DNA from: Spirosoma sp. KUDC1026
Lineage (GTDB): Bacteria > Bacteroidota > Bacteroidia > Cytophagales > Spirosomataceae
DNA: 64,000 nt
Assembly: GCF_013375035.1 (NCBI RefSeq)
Contig: NZ_CP056032.1
Coordinates: 5,020,001 to 5,084,000 of the forward strand
Direction: 5' to 3'
Shown here: positions 35,912-44,871 of the stretch, piece after piece
Layout of the letters: every line of letters begins with the position of its first letter
Position numbering within the stretch: position 1 is the first letter of the stretch
Program-made: the position numbers and the translations under genes
The notes under the pieces: generated by a model
Told to the model about the DNA's origin: nothing
The model's input: only the letters and a program-made list of their open reading frames with translations
Databases searched by the model: none

Positions 35912-36649
35912 ATGTTTAAAAAGCTACTTTTTCTTCTCTTACTCTGTTCCACCGGCCTACAGGCGCAGTCAATCCGCGTGGCGGTGGCAGCCAACGCCCA
36001 GTTCGTCATGAAATCACTGGGCGATGCTTTCCAGAAGCAGTCTGGTGTTAAAGTAGAAGCCATCGTCAGTTCGTCGGGCAAATTGACGACGCAAATCCAG
36101 CAGGGAGCGCCGTATGACATTTTCCTATCTGCTGATATGGCTTATCCCGCTACGTTACACAGAGAAGGTTTTACTACGGCGGCCCCTATTGTGTATGCCT
36201 ACGGTTCATTGGTACTCTGGACCATGGGTACGCTACCACTTTCTGCCGATTTGACCGTTTTGAAACGTTCAGCCGTCCGTCATATTGCCATCGCCAATCC
36301 GGCTACGGCCCCCTACGGCGAAGCAGCTGTTTCGCTGTTGAAACACAAAAAACTGTTCGATCAGGTACAGCCCCGAATTGTGTATGGCGAAAGCATTTCG
36401 CAGGTCAATCAATACGTTCTAACCGGTGCGGCTGAGGTCGGCATCACGGCCAAATCCGTTGTTCTCGATCCCAGTCTGAAACAACGTGGCCACTGGATTG
36501 ACCTGCCTCTCCGGGGGTATTCGCCCATCGCGCAGGGCGTCGTTGTCCTGAAACGTACTCAACAACCCAAGGCCGCCCAGCAGTTCATTCAATTCTTACG
36601 TAGCGCCACGGCCCGGCGCATTTTGCTGCAGTTTGGGTACCGGACATAG
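35912..36649 (+). CDS. modA: Molybdate ABC transporter substrate-binding protein
   Basis: 245 residues from the ATG at 35912, which starts the signal peptide MFKKLLFLLLLCSTGLQAQ. The ModA fold is clear: VAVAANAQFVMKSLGDAFQ, VEAIVSSSGKLTTQIQQGAPYDIFLSADMAYP (Ser and Ser/Thr oxyanion contacts), NPATAPYGEAA, GESISQVNQYVLTGAAEVGIT. It captures molybdate or tungstate in the periplasm for ModBC. No permease or ATPase gene follows: the next gene is unrelated, so this is an orphan receptor here or the transporter genes are elsewhere. Probably regulated with the preceding gene from the ModE-like site. Confidence 0.9.
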   Translation: MFKKLLFLLLLCSTGLQAQSIRVAVAANAQFVMKSLGDAFQKQSGVKVEAIVSSSGKLTTQIQQGAPYDIFLSADMAYPATLHREGFTTAAPIVYAYGSLVLWTMGTLPLSADLTVLKRSAVRHIAIANPATAPYGEAAVSLLKHKKLFDQVQPRIVYGESISQVNQYVLTGAAEVGITAKSVVLDPSLKQRGHWIDLPLRGYSPIAQGVVVLKRTQQPKAAQQFIQFLRSATARRILLQFGYRT

Positions 36650-36721
36650 ATAGAGTTGGAATATTTTGCGCTATGCTGGTGGTTTTATCTATATTGCTGA
36701 TGTAGATAAATCCACGACCGT

Positions 36722-37492
36722 ATGCTCTCTTCCTTATCTGCTGATTCCATGAACAGCGCCCTGCTAACTTTATACACAGAGTATCTTCCTGAGATAAACA
36801 AGCTTATCAAAAGTTGTAAATGGGAATCGGGTGTTTCTAAACCTTTCTTTATGCACGTTAGTGATGAGTACATTCACGCTCCACATAAAATTCTGTTTGT
36901 AGGCAGAGAAACGTATGGCTGGGAAGATTTCAATGAATCTGATAGCCCAATCCCATCTATTGAACTGTATAAAAATGTATACGAATCCAATAAACACTAT
37001 AACTCTCCCTTCTGGTGGTTTAGAGAAGGGCTTAGTCAAGAGTTTGGCATTGATAAGAGTGAATTCATGAAGGCCACTTTATGGACTAACATCTCAAAAG
37101 TTGATGTTGGTAAAAGGAGACCAACCGGCAAGGAATTTGATCAGCTTGTTCAGCTTTTCATAAATCTTCTTATCAACGAAATAGCTATTGTAAAACCAGA
37201 TTTAGTGTTGATAATGACCAAAGATGGTTTCTACAACTGGCACTTAAACTACTACAATTGGCAAAAGAACAAGCCTTATGAAGAATCAGATCATGAGGTT
37301 AAACTAGAACGTTCAAGTACTGAATCGACTAAATTAGATCGTTTGATCACTAATAACCTCTTACCAGTTCATTCATACCAAATGTGTCATCCTCGAGCGT
37401 TGTGCAGAAAAGGAGGATACAGGCCCCGAGCAAATGAATTAATATCGATAATAAGAAAACAAGCAGATTTTCAACAAGAAAGTCTCATCTAA
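36722..37492 (+). CDS. AT-rich hypothetical protein, possible uracil-DNA-glycosylase-like fold
   Basis: 256 residues (start at ATG 36722; an ATG at 36749 is a possible alternative). Motifs in order: HKILFVGRETYGWED near residue 55, ATLWTNISKVDVGKRRP near 120, KPDLVLIMTKDGFYNWHL near 158, and HSYQMCHPRALCRKGGY near 220. Their spacing and character (a GxxxYGW loop, a mid Asn loop and a late His-Pro loop) recall the UDG superfamily, but the similarity is by eye only. Base composition is clearly richer in A/T than the neighbours, which suggests horizontal acquisition. No partner gene. Confidence 0.55.
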   Translation: MLSSLSADSMNSALLTLYTEYLPEINKLIKSCKWESGVSKPFFMHVSDEYIHAPHKILFVGRETYGWEDFNESDSPIPSIELYKNVYESNKHYNSPFWWFREGLSQEFGIDKSEFMKATLWTNISKVDVGKRRPTGKEFDQLVQLFINLLINEIAIVKPDLVLIMTKDGFYNWHLNYYNWQKNKPYEESDHEVKLERSSTESTKLDRLITNNLLPVHSYQMCHPRALCRKGGYRPRANELISIIRKQADFQQESLI

Positions 37493-37567
37493 AATGAGTA
37501 GCAGTACTAGCCTCTAGGTTAAATTTTCATACTCGTTTGGTCTGGATCTTTATTTATCTGCTTTTGA

Positions 37568-39592
37568 ATGAACCACCTTCGCCCCTACCTCCTCGTTTTT
37601 ACCCTCCTCCTCCCCCTAACAACCCAGGCGAAAATTGTCCGGCTGGTTGTGCAGAAAACTGAGTCATTTGCCGATGGGCGACAATTCGGAAATGCGGGCG
37701 CTTACGAGAAGGTATCAGGGCAGGCGTTTGGCGAAGTAGATCCCAATCTGCCTCAGAACCGAATCATTCAGGACCTGCGACTGGCCCCACGTAACGGTCG
37801 GGGTCTGGTGGAATACGTATCCGATTTTGTTATTCTGCGCCCGAAAGATATGGGTAAGAGTAACGGGCTGCTGTTTCTGAGCCTACCCAACCGGGGCAAC
37901 CCCTTTCCGGCCGATACGGTATTGCTTAAGCGGGGATACGTATACGTCTGGGGTGCCTGGCAGGGTGACGTACTCCCCGGCGAATCGTGGTCGGGCTGGC
38001 CGCGCCTGACGATTAAAGTGCCGGTGGCTACAGAGAACGGCCAGCCAATTACGGGAAAGCTCCGCGCCGAATTTCAGGTAACGACCCCGGCCAAAACACA
38101 GACACTCAGCAGTGGGCCGTTTAGTGGCGCAACGCATCACAGTTACGAGACCGTTTCACTCGACAACACAGGTCTGATCCTGACTCGACGGGTGCACGAA
38201 GCCGACCCGCGGGAACCTATCCCCAACAGCGACTGGGCGTTCGCGGACTGTACCAGCAAACCCTTTCCCGGTACGCCCAGCACGACAAAACTCTCACTCA
38301 AAGACGGCTTCGACCCAAACTACATCTACGAGCTAGTGTACACGGCCAAAGACCCGCTGGTACTGGGCCTGGGCTTTGCCGCCATCCGCGACATTACGTC
38401 GTTTTTACGAACAAACACGACTGACGAAGTTGGTAACCGCAATCCACTAGCAACCAGTCCGAAAACTTTACCTATCCGGGCGACTATCATGCAGGGGATT
38501 TCGCAATGCAGTAATTTCACCCGTACATTTTTACAGTTAGGCTTCAACACAGACGAAACCGGGAAACGAGTCTTCGACGGCATCAATGCTCACATCGCCA
38601 CCCGACGCATTTCCCTGAACGTTCGATTCGGCCGACCGGGCGGTGGTGGCCTGCAGCGTGAAGACCACCTCTATCCCAGCAACGAGCCCCCGTTTACCTG
38701 GCAGGTAACAAAAGACCCGGTATCGGGCATCACGGGCGGCATTCTGGAAACCTGCTCGCCCGATGGCAACTGTCCTAAAATCATGCAGACGCTTAGCTCG
38801 TCGGAGTACCGGCAGATACGGGCATCGCTGCCCACGACCGATCCGGCTGGGAAACAGGACCTGGCTATTCCCGACAATGTGCGGATTTATCTGTTCGCCG
38901 GGACGCAGCATACCCCTAACGGCGCCGTGGACCCAACGACTGGATTTTCGATGAACCATAACCCCTACCAACCCGGTCTGCGCGCCCTGCTGATTGCGCT
39001 GGAGCAGTGGGTAATGGTCGACAAACGCCCCCCCGCCAGCGTCTATCCAACTCTCAAAGCCCAGACGCTGGTACTTCCTGATAAGACAAGCGTAGGTTGG
39101 CCGGCCATTCCGGGTGTAGTCTACAACGGTCGGTTCAACAACGTACCACTCCTCAACTTTGGGCCTGCCTACGACATGCACCACGTAACGGGCATTGTCA
39201 CCGAAGAACCTCCGCAGCCAATCCGGGAGAATGTGTACACGGTGCTGGTGCCTAAAGTAGATCAGGATGGCAATGAAATCGCTGGTATACGAAATACGAC
39301 CATGCGCGTCCCGCTGGGTACGTATACCGGCTGGGCAGTACGGCGGGCGGGTTACGGTCAGGGCGATCTGGCGTCGCTGAACGGTATGTTTATCCCCTTC
39401 AAAAAAACGAAGGCTGAACGAGTAGCCGCCGGCGATCCACGACTCTCTCTCGAAGAGCGTTACGGCACCCATGACGCCTACGTAGCCGCCGTCCGGAAAG
39501 CCGCCGACGAACTCGTTCGTGAGGGATTTATGCTCCCCGACGATGCCAGGGCAGATGTTGAGATGGCACAAAAAAATAATAGTCTACATTAA
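37568..39592 (+). CDS. Large exported alpha/beta hydrolase (Abhydrolase_10 type)
   Basis: 674 residues with signal peptide (MNHLRPYLLVFTLLLPLTTQA). Segments FGNAGAYEKVSGQAFGEVDPNLPQNRIIQDL and NGLLFLSLPNRGNPF are hallmarks of a large uncharacterised alpha/beta hydrolase family in bacteria; ATIMQGISQCSNFTRTFLQLGFN carries the likely nucleophile loop (G-x-S-Q) and DGINAHIATRR follows. The C-terminal VLVPKVDQDGNEIAGIRNTTMRVPLGTYTGWAVR is also conserved. Acts in the periplasm on an unknown ester. First of five genes on the plus strand, 12 bp before the transporter. Confidence 0.85.
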   Translation: MNHLRPYLLVFTLLLPLTTQAKIVRLVVQKTESFADGRQFGNAGAYEKVSGQAFGEVDPNLPQNRIIQDLRLAPRNGRGLVEYVSDFVILRPKDMGKSNGLLFLSLPNRGNPFPADTVLLKRGYVYVWGAWQGDVLPGESWSGWPRLTIKVPVATENGQPITGKLRAEFQVTTPAKTQTLSSGPFSGATHHSYETVSLDNTGLILTRRVHEADPREPIPNSDWAFADCTSKPFPGTPSTTKLSLKDGFDPNYIYELVYTAKDPLVLGLGFAAIRDITSFLRTNTTDEVGNRNPLATSPKTLPIRATIMQGISQCSNFTRTFLQLGFNTDETGKRVFDGINAHIATRRISLNVRFGRPGGGGLQREDHLYPSNEPPFTWQVTKDPVSGITGGILETCSPDGNCPKIMQTLSSSEYRQIRASLPTTDPAGKQDLAIPDNVRIYLFAGTQHTPNGAVDPTTGFSMNHNPYQPGLRALLIALEQWVMVDKRPPASVYPTLKAQTLVLPDKTSVGWPAIPGVVYNGRFNNVPLLNFGPAYDMHHVTGIVTEEPPQPIRENVYTVLVPKVDQDGNEIAGIRNTTMRVPLGTYTGWAVRRAGYGQGDLASLNGMFIPFKKTKAERVAAGDPRLSLEERYGTHDAYVAAVRKAADELVREGFMLPDDARADVEMAQKNNSLH

Positions 39593-39604
39593 CCACCGTA
39601 CCCT

Positions 39605-40900
39605 ATGCTGTCGATTCTGGGATTTGCCACCATTGGCCTGTTCCTCGCCCTGATTATCACCAAGCGGCTGTCGGTCATTACGGCGCTGGTGCTGGTACCC
39701 CTGGTAATGGGTCTGCTGGCCGGATTTACCCCTAAAGAACTGGGCGAAATGATTCTGGCGGGAATCAAGCAGGTAGCCCCAACGGGCATCCTGCTCATGT
39801 TTGCCGTCCTGTATTTCGCCACTATGCTCGACGCTGGTCTGTTCGACCCCATCGTCGTCGGTATCATCCGATACGTCAAGGGGGATCCGCTGAAAGTGAT
39901 TATGGGTACCGCTATTCTGACCATGATCGTGCACCTCGACGGCGACGGTACCGCTACGTTCATGATCGTGATGTCGGCCTTTCTGCCCATCTACCGACAA
40001 CTGAACATCAACCGGTTGATCCTGCCGGGTATCGTCGCGCTCAGCGTTGGTCCGCTGCACCTCGTTCCCTGGTCGGGTACGTCGGCGCGGGCGATTTCGA
40101 CGCTAAAGACCGACGCGACGCAGTTGTTCAACCCCAACATTCCGGCTATTCTGGCGGGTATTGCCTGGGTGCTGTTCGTGGCCTACTGGTTTGGTCGGCA
40201 GGAGCGGAAACGGCTGGGTATTGTCGACCTGAATTACGCCCACCACGACAGCCTGACCGAGCAGCAACAAGCGTTACGTCGTCCCAAACTATTCTGGATC
40301 AACGCCGTGCTAACCATCGGCCTGATTGTTACGTTGATGAAAGGCTGGGTACCGGCTTCGGCGCTATTCATCGTAGCGGCTGTGATTGCCCTGCTGGTTA
40401 ACTATCCGAAGCTGCCCGATCAGCAGAAAGTCCTGCGGGGGCACGGCAACAATATTTTCCTGGTGTCGAGCATGATTTTTGCCGCCGGGGTTTTCTCGGG
40501 TATCCTGACCGGCTCGAAGATGATCGACGCGATGGCAACGTCGCTGGTGTCGCTCATTCCCGAACAGCACGCAGCCTGGTTGCCTACGCTCACGGCCGTT
40601 ACGAGTATGCCCGCGAGTCTGCTGTTTACGCCCGATGCGTATTACTTTGGCGTCGTACCGATCCTGAGTCAGACGGCTACGCAATTTGGGATCGATCCGC
40701 TGGAGATTGGTCGGGCTGCGCTCCTGGGGCAGATGACAGTTGGCTTTCCGGTCAGTCCGCTAACAGCCTCAACCTTTCTGCTAGTGGGCCTGGCGGAAGT
40801 GGACCTGGGCGATCACCAGCGATTTATTCTCAAATGGGCGTTTGGCACAACGCTGGTCATGACGCTGGCGGCTCTGCTGACTGGCTCCATTCATTTATAA
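39605..40900 (+). CDS. CitMHS-family citrate/tricarboxylate transporter
   Basis: 431 residues with about 12 membrane helices. The family's motifs are visible: GILLMFAVLYFATMLDAGLFDPIV, TAILTMIVHLDGDGTATFMIVMSAFLPIY and VGPLHLVPWSGTSARAISTL, and a late FTPDAYYFGVVPILSQTATQFG. Members of the CitMHS family take up metal-citrate complexes by proton symport at the inner membrane, but related proteins carry other carboxylates. Context (AtuA proteins, hydrolases) suggests import of the cluster's organic acid substrate. Confidence 0.9.
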   Translation: MLSILGFATIGLFLALIITKRLSVITALVLVPLVMGLLAGFTPKELGEMILAGIKQVAPTGILLMFAVLYFATMLDAGLFDPIVVGIIRYVKGDPLKVIMGTAILTMIVHLDGDGTATFMIVMSAFLPIYRQLNINRLILPGIVALSVGPLHLVPWSGTSARAISTLKTDATQLFNPNIPAILAGIAWVLFVAYWFGRQERKRLGIVDLNYAHHDSLTEQQQALRRPKLFWINAVLTIGLIVTLMKGWVPASALFIVAAVIALLVNYPKLPDQQKVLRGHGNNIFLVSSMIFAAGVFSGILTGSKMIDAMATSLVSLIPEQHAAWLPTLTAVTSMPASLLFTPDAYYFGVVPILSQTATQFGIDPLEIGRAALLGQMTVGFPVSPLTASTFLLVGLAEVDLGDHQRFILKWAFGTTLVMTLAALLTGSIHL

Positions 40901-40942
40901 ACTCTCCCGGTTCATCGAGTAAAGCGGTGACCGTTACCAACT

Positions 40943-42268
40943 ATGAAAGAAACGATTCGCATTGGTTGCGGAGCTGGTTTTTCCGGCGACCGGCTTGAAC
41001 CGGCGGTTATTCTGGCGCAACGGGGCCAACTGGATTATCTGGTGCTGGAGTGTTTAGCCGAACGCACAATTGCTCTGGCCCAGAAACGGAAGCGCCAGAA
41101 TCCGGCACTAGGGTATGATCCACTGCTCGAACGCCGGATTGACCTGTTACTCCCCCATCTGATTGCGAATAACGTTCGCCTGATCACGAACATGGGAGCC
41201 GCGAATCCGCTGGCGGCTGGTCAGAAAATAATCGAGATTGCTCAGCGACTGACTATTCCGGTCACCGTAGCCGTTGTGACGGGCGACGATGTGTTTGCGC
41301 AGCTTACAGGCAACGAGTCCGCGCTGGAAACGGGGAACCCATTGTCAGCGTCTGGTATGCTGATTTCAGCCAATGCGTATTTAGGTACCGATGCTATACT
41401 CCCCGCTTTGGCTACGGGCGCAAACATCGTGATTACCGGCCGCGTAGCCGATCCATCGCTGTTCGTGGCTCCACTCGTGCATGAATTTGGCTGGTCGCTG
41501 GACGACGCTGACTTGATCGGCCAGGGAACGGTTATCGGGCATTTGCTGGAGTGTGCCGGTCAGCTCACGGGCGGCTACTTCGCTGACCCCGCCGGTCCGA
41601 AAGCGATCCCGGACATGGCGCATCTGGGGCATCCTTTCGCTGACGTTTCGGCAAACGGGCGGGCCGTATTCGGCAAAGTAGCAGGCACGGGTGGCCGTCT
41701 GAGCGTAGCAACGGCCAAAGAGCAGTTGTTGTACGAAGTCATGGACCCGAGCCGCTATATCACCCCCGACGTAGTGGCCGATTTTACGCAGGTATCGCTG
41801 GAAGAAGTTGGTCCAGATCAGGTTCAGGCGACCGGCGGACGGGGCACTACCCGACCCAATACGTTGAAAGTGAGTGTCGGTTACGACGGTGGTTATATTG
41901 GCGAGGGCGAAATTTCGTACGCGGGGGCAAACGCCCTGGACCGGGCTCAACTGGCCGGAACCATCATCCAGGAACGGCTGCAGGATCGATTCAGCGACTT
42001 ACGTATCGATTACATTGGTAGTACGTCCGTCCACCGAACTAATTTTGGGCACAATCCAGCCCCGTATGAAATCCGGTTACGGGTTGCGGGTCGCACTACG
42101 CCGGCACAACTGGCGGCCCTCGTTGGTGAAGAGGTAGAAGCGCTCTACACGAATGGTCCAGCCGGTGGTGGAGGTGCCCGAAAATACGTCCACGAAGTTG
42201 TCGGAATTGTTTCGACGCTTATTGATCGCCATCAACTAACTCCCCACGTTACGGTCTTACAATCATGA
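40943..42268 (+). CDS. AtuA-family protein (acyclic terpene utilization, DUF1446)
   Basis: 441 residues. N-terminus IRIGCGAGFSGDRLEPAVILAQRGQLDYLVLECLAERT and the segments NMGAANPLAAGQ, VITGRVADPSLFVAPLVHEFGW, HLLECAGQLTGGYFADP and GTTRPNTLKVSVGYDGGYIGEGEISYAGANAL are diagnostic for the AtuA family, named from citronellol/geranyl-CoA degradation in Pseudomonas but widespread in other catabolic loci. Reaction unknown. Its TGA overlaps the next gene's ATG by 4 bases, so the two products are made together, presumably as a complex or split protein. Confidence 0.92.
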   Translation: MKETIRIGCGAGFSGDRLEPAVILAQRGQLDYLVLECLAERTIALAQKRKRQNPALGYDPLLERRIDLLLPHLIANNVRLITNMGAANPLAAGQKIIEIAQRLTIPVTVAVVTGDDVFAQLTGNESALETGNPLSASGMLISANAYLGTDAILPALATGANIVITGRVADPSLFVAPLVHEFGWSLDDADLIGQGTVIGHLLECAGQLTGGYFADPAGPKAIPDMAHLGHPFADVSANGRAVFGKVAGTGGRLSVATAKEQLLYEVMDPSRYITPDVVADFTQVSLEEVGPDQVQATGGRGTTRPNTLKVSVGYDGGYIGEGEISYAGANALDRAQLAGTIIQERLQDRFSDLRIDYIGSTSVHRTNFGHNPAPYEIRLRVAGRTTPAQLAALVGEEVEALYTNGPAGGGGARKYVHEVVGIVSTLIDRHQLTPHVTVLQS

Positions 42269-42576
42269 CAATCAAGCTATATGATATTGCTCACAGCCGG
42301 GCAGGGGACAAGGGCAATACGCTGACGCTTTCCCTGATTCCGTATAACGCGGACGATTACGAACTGCTCAAAATGCAGGTTACAGCTGAAGTGGTTAAAC
42401 AACACCTCAGCGCCATTGTGGCGGGCGAGATTACGCGGTATGAACTACCTAACCTGCCTGCGCTCCAGTTTGTGTGCCAGCAGGCGCTCACTGGTGGCGT
42501 AACGACGTCATTAACAATGGATACGCACGGCAAGAGTTTGAGCTATGCGTTGCTGGAAATGCAATTAACCGTTTGA
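42265..42576 (+). CDS. Small AtuA-like C-terminal-domain protein
   Basis: 103 residues (YDIAHSRAGDKGNTLTLSLIPYN, EVVKQHLSAIVAGEITRYELPNLPALQFVCQQAL). This is the ferredoxin-like domain that in other bacteria is fused to the C-terminus of AtuA proteins or encoded just after them; the AHSRAGDKGNT motif is the hallmark. Overlaps the AtuA gene by 4 bp, supporting stoichiometric synthesis of the two parts. Confidence 0.88.
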   Translation: MTIKLYDIAHSRAGDKGNTLTLSLIPYNADDYELLKMQVTAEVVKQHLSAIVAGEITRYELPNLPALQFVCQQALTGGVTTSLTMDTHGKSLSYALLEMQLTV

Positions 42577-42607
42577 ATTTTCTATGTTTCTTAACCAACC
42601 TGTTTCT

Positions 42608-43594
42608 ATGAAAACACTTGCTGCCCTTACGGCTGGGCTGTTTCTATCGGTTGCCGCCCTGGCCCAGACCGAACCGCCCCGCCGACCATTACCCATCATC
42701 GACGTGCACGTCCACGCCATGAAGGTGAATCCTGGCTTTGCCATCGAAATGTGTCCCTGGTTTCTGAAAGACATGCCCGGCGGAGACCCGAATCAACAGA
42801 TGCGCGCCTTCCTGAATGCTACCTGCGTCGACCCACTGCAACCAGCCAAGTCCGACAAGGAAATGCAGGAGGCCGTACTGGCCACCATGGAGCGGTTGAA
42901 CATGACCATTGTGGCTTACGGCGACCCAACGATTCTGCGGCAGTGGAAGAAGGCGGCCCCGGATCGCGTTATTCCCGGCATTGGCGTCAGTTCCCCGAAC
43001 GAAATGAGCGTACAGGCTTTCACCGATTCACTGTCGTCCGGTTTCTACAAAGTGATGGGTGAAGTGGCTCCCCAGTATCAGGGCCTGTCTCCTAGCGATC
43101 CGTCGCTAGATGGCTATTTTGCCGCGGCTGAGAAGCTGAATATTCCAGTGGGCATTCACATGGGAACGGGCGGAAACGGCATGGCAAACCTCACCCAGGC
43201 TAAGTACCGGGCGTCGCTGGGGCGGCCGTTTCTGCTGGAGGATTTATTAGCCAAGCATCCCAAGCTAAAGATCTGGGTGATGCACGCAGGCTACCCCATG
43301 GCCGACGAAATGATTGCTCTGATGGGTGCCAATGCCTATGTCTACGTTGATCTGGCGGGCTTCATCTGGAGCTATCCCCAGGTCGAAATTCACGCCTATC
43401 TCAAACGGCTGGTACAAGCTGGTTTCGGCAAACGTATTCTATACGGAACTGACTTTATGGTCTGGCCCAAACTGTTTGAAACGTCGATCAGCATCATCGA
43501 AAACGCCGATTATCTGTCGTTTGAACAGAAACGGGATATCATGTTCAACAACGCCGTCCGCTTCTTCCGGCTGGATGCCAGCAAGTTCAAGTAG
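42608..43594 (+). CDS. Exported amidohydrolase-2 family (ACMSD-like) hydrolase
   Basis: 328 residues from the ATG at 42608 that begins a signal peptide (MKTLAALTAGLFLSVAALAQ). Metal-binding motifs of the TIM-barrel amidohydrolases are present: PIIDVHVHAM (HxH), PVGIHMGTGGNG, KIWVMHAGYP and GKRILYGTDFMVWP (final Asp). This subfamily includes decarboxylases and lactonases. It is 31 bp after the AtuA-like gene and closes the five-gene cluster. Export to the periplasm, as for the first gene, suggests that the first steps on the substrate occur outside the cytoplasm. Confidence 0.87.
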   Translation: MKTLAALTAGLFLSVAALAQTEPPRRPLPIIDVHVHAMKVNPGFAIEMCPWFLKDMPGGDPNQQMRAFLNATCVDPLQPAKSDKEMQEAVLATMERLNMTIVAYGDPTILRQWKKAAPDRVIPGIGVSSPNEMSVQAFTDSLSSGFYKVMGEVAPQYQGLSPSDPSLDGYFAAAEKLNIPVGIHMGTGGNGMANLTQAKYRASLGRPFLLEDLLAKHPKLKIWVMHAGYPMADEMIALMGANAYVYVDLAGFIWSYPQVEIHAYLKRLVQAGFGKRILYGTDFMVWPKLFETSISIIENADYLSFEQKRDIMFNNAVRFFRLDASKFK

Positions 43595-43698
43595 GGAGCA
43601 GAAAAGCTATCTTCTAAAATACAACCGGAAGATATCATTGAAATCGTACGCAGATGCGTACAAAATACAGACGTAACATCCAGCCACTAAAAAACCAC

Positions 43699-43896
43699 AT
43701 GAGAAAGTTCGAACACCGTATTCTGCACGTAACGCCAGATAGTTTCTGGAGCATCAAGATTGACGCCCAGGAATTAACCGATACACTTAATGAATTAGGG
43801 CGCCAAGGGTGGGAAGTCGTGTCGGCAGTCGATACCGACATTTCCGGGACTGGTGTGAAAGCATTGATGTTTGTCTTGAAACGCGAATTGCCGTAG
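43699..43896 (+). CDS. Small DUF4177-type protein
   Basis: 65 residues from ATG 43699 (KFEHRILHVTPDSFWSIKID, then LTDTLNELGRQGWEVVSAVDTD, ALMFVLKREL). The pattern 'K-E-H/Y-v..., lN.lG.qGWElvs..., fvlKR' is typical of DUF4177, small cytoplasmic proteins of unknown function. An in-frame start at 43654 adds a basic leader that looks unnatural. Confidence 0.75.
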   Translation: MRKFEHRILHVTPDSFWSIKIDAQELTDTLNELGRQGWEVVSAVDTDISGTGVKALMFVLKRELP

Positions 43897-44109
43897 CGAG
43901 TGGTCTCTGCAGGCTTCGCCTGTAAGAAGCGGCAACTCGTATAGAATCAATCGATTGCGAAACTGTTGTAAATTTTCTGACTACTGCATACCCGTTGACC
44001 CAGTGGATTCAGCTATTTTTATCAACGTGAATCCAGCTAATCACCCGGAGTAGCGGTCATCTGAGCAATCAGAAAACCTGGCAGCATCCGGTTCAGACAA
44101 CGGTACTAC

Positions 44110-44283
44110 ATGCAGTTCTCTCACCTCCACACCCAATACTCGCTGCTTGACGGGCAGGCCGACATTAAGAAGGTTAAAGGAGACAACATGCCCGCCGTCG
44201 CGATCACCGACCACGGTAAGGTATGTAGTGATTCGAGGATACTGTTACAGCTTTCTTCGAACGCACACCAAGCATTATTTTGA
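44110..44283 (+). pseudogene. Partial extra copy of the dnaE 5' end
   Basis: From ATG 44110 the translation begins MQFSHLHTQYSLLDGQADIK and runs through GDNMPAVAITDHGK at 44220, the start of DnaE, then departs into unrelated codons and stops at 44283. Compared with the intact dnaE start (44872-45000) it has about 10 base differences, mostly synonymous, and two in-frame gaps of 6 and 12 bases (one HT pair and part of LIKKA missing). So it is not a recent perfect duplication. It would make at most a 57-residue peptide. The 213 bp before it probably contain the original dnaE promoter region. Confidence 0.85.
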
Positions 44284-44309
44284 CTCAAAAATTCAGATCT
44301 CAGATACAC

Positions 44310-44531
44310 ATGACTACCGCCCAGATCATCTACGAGCAGTATAAAGTGTTGCCTAAGCGCATTCGCCAGGAACTTAAACTGCTCATCAACAGCGAGGATG
44401 AAGCTGAAAAACCTTTCTCGTTGATGGAAGACATTGAGCAGGGACTGAATGAAGTAAAGTTGATTCGGAAAGGAAAACTGCCCCGTCGCACGTTTGCCGA
44501 TCTCAAGCGGGAAATGAACGATGCCAAATGA
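44310..44531 (+). CDS. Antitoxin of a RelE-type module
   Basis: 73 residues from ATG 44310 (a TTG at 44280 is in frame). Sequence MTTAQIIYEQYKVLPKRIRQ, a helical acidic middle (SEDEAEKPFSLMEDIEQGLNEVKLI) and basic end (RTFADLKREMNDAK) match small antitoxins that accompany RelE/ParE toxins in Bacteroidota. Its last 11 bases overlap the toxin gene. Antitoxin neutralises the toxin and usually represses the shared promoter. Confidence 0.8.
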   Translation: MTTAQIIYEQYKVLPKRIRQELKLLINSEDEAEKPFSLMEDIEQGLNEVKLIRKGKLPRRTFADLKREMNDAK

Positions 44532-44859
44532 TGTAATACTGACTCCTCGTTTTGAAAGACGATATAAACGATTCAGCAAAAAATTTGCTTCGTTGGAAGG
44601 TGAATTGGACGAACTTATTACCGACCTGACAAAGTCACCAACCATGGGACAACCGCTTGGATCGGGGCTGTATAAAATTCGCCTGGCGGTGAAAAGTAAA
44701 GGAAAAGGAAAAAGTGGTGGTTTTCGGATTATAAGTTATCTGCTCACAGAATACGAAGACCGCACAGACATTTATCTACTTACCATCTACGACAAATCCG
44801 AAGACAGCAGCATCAACAAAGATACGTTGCTAACTATGATCGCTGATCTGTCAGAATAG
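44521..44859 (+). CDS. RelE/ParE-family toxin
   Basis: 112 residues. The toxin fold is recognisable: LTPRFERRYKRFSKKFASLEGELDELI, LGSGLYKIRLAVKSKGKGKSGGFRIISYLL and IYLLTIYDKSEDSSI, the central GKSGGFR and the TIYDKSE strand being typical of mRNA-cleaving RelE homologues. It overlaps the antitoxin by 11 bp and ends only 12 bp before the ATG of dnaE, with no terminator between, so dnaE is probably transcribed through or from this module. Confidence 0.88.
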   Translation: MPNDVILTPRFERRYKRFSKKFASLEGELDELITDLTKSPTMGQPLGSGLYKIRLAVKSKGKGKSGGFRIISYLLTEYEDRTDIYLLTIYDKSEDSSINKDTLLTMIADLSE

Positions 44860-44871
44860 CTTGAGAATCCT

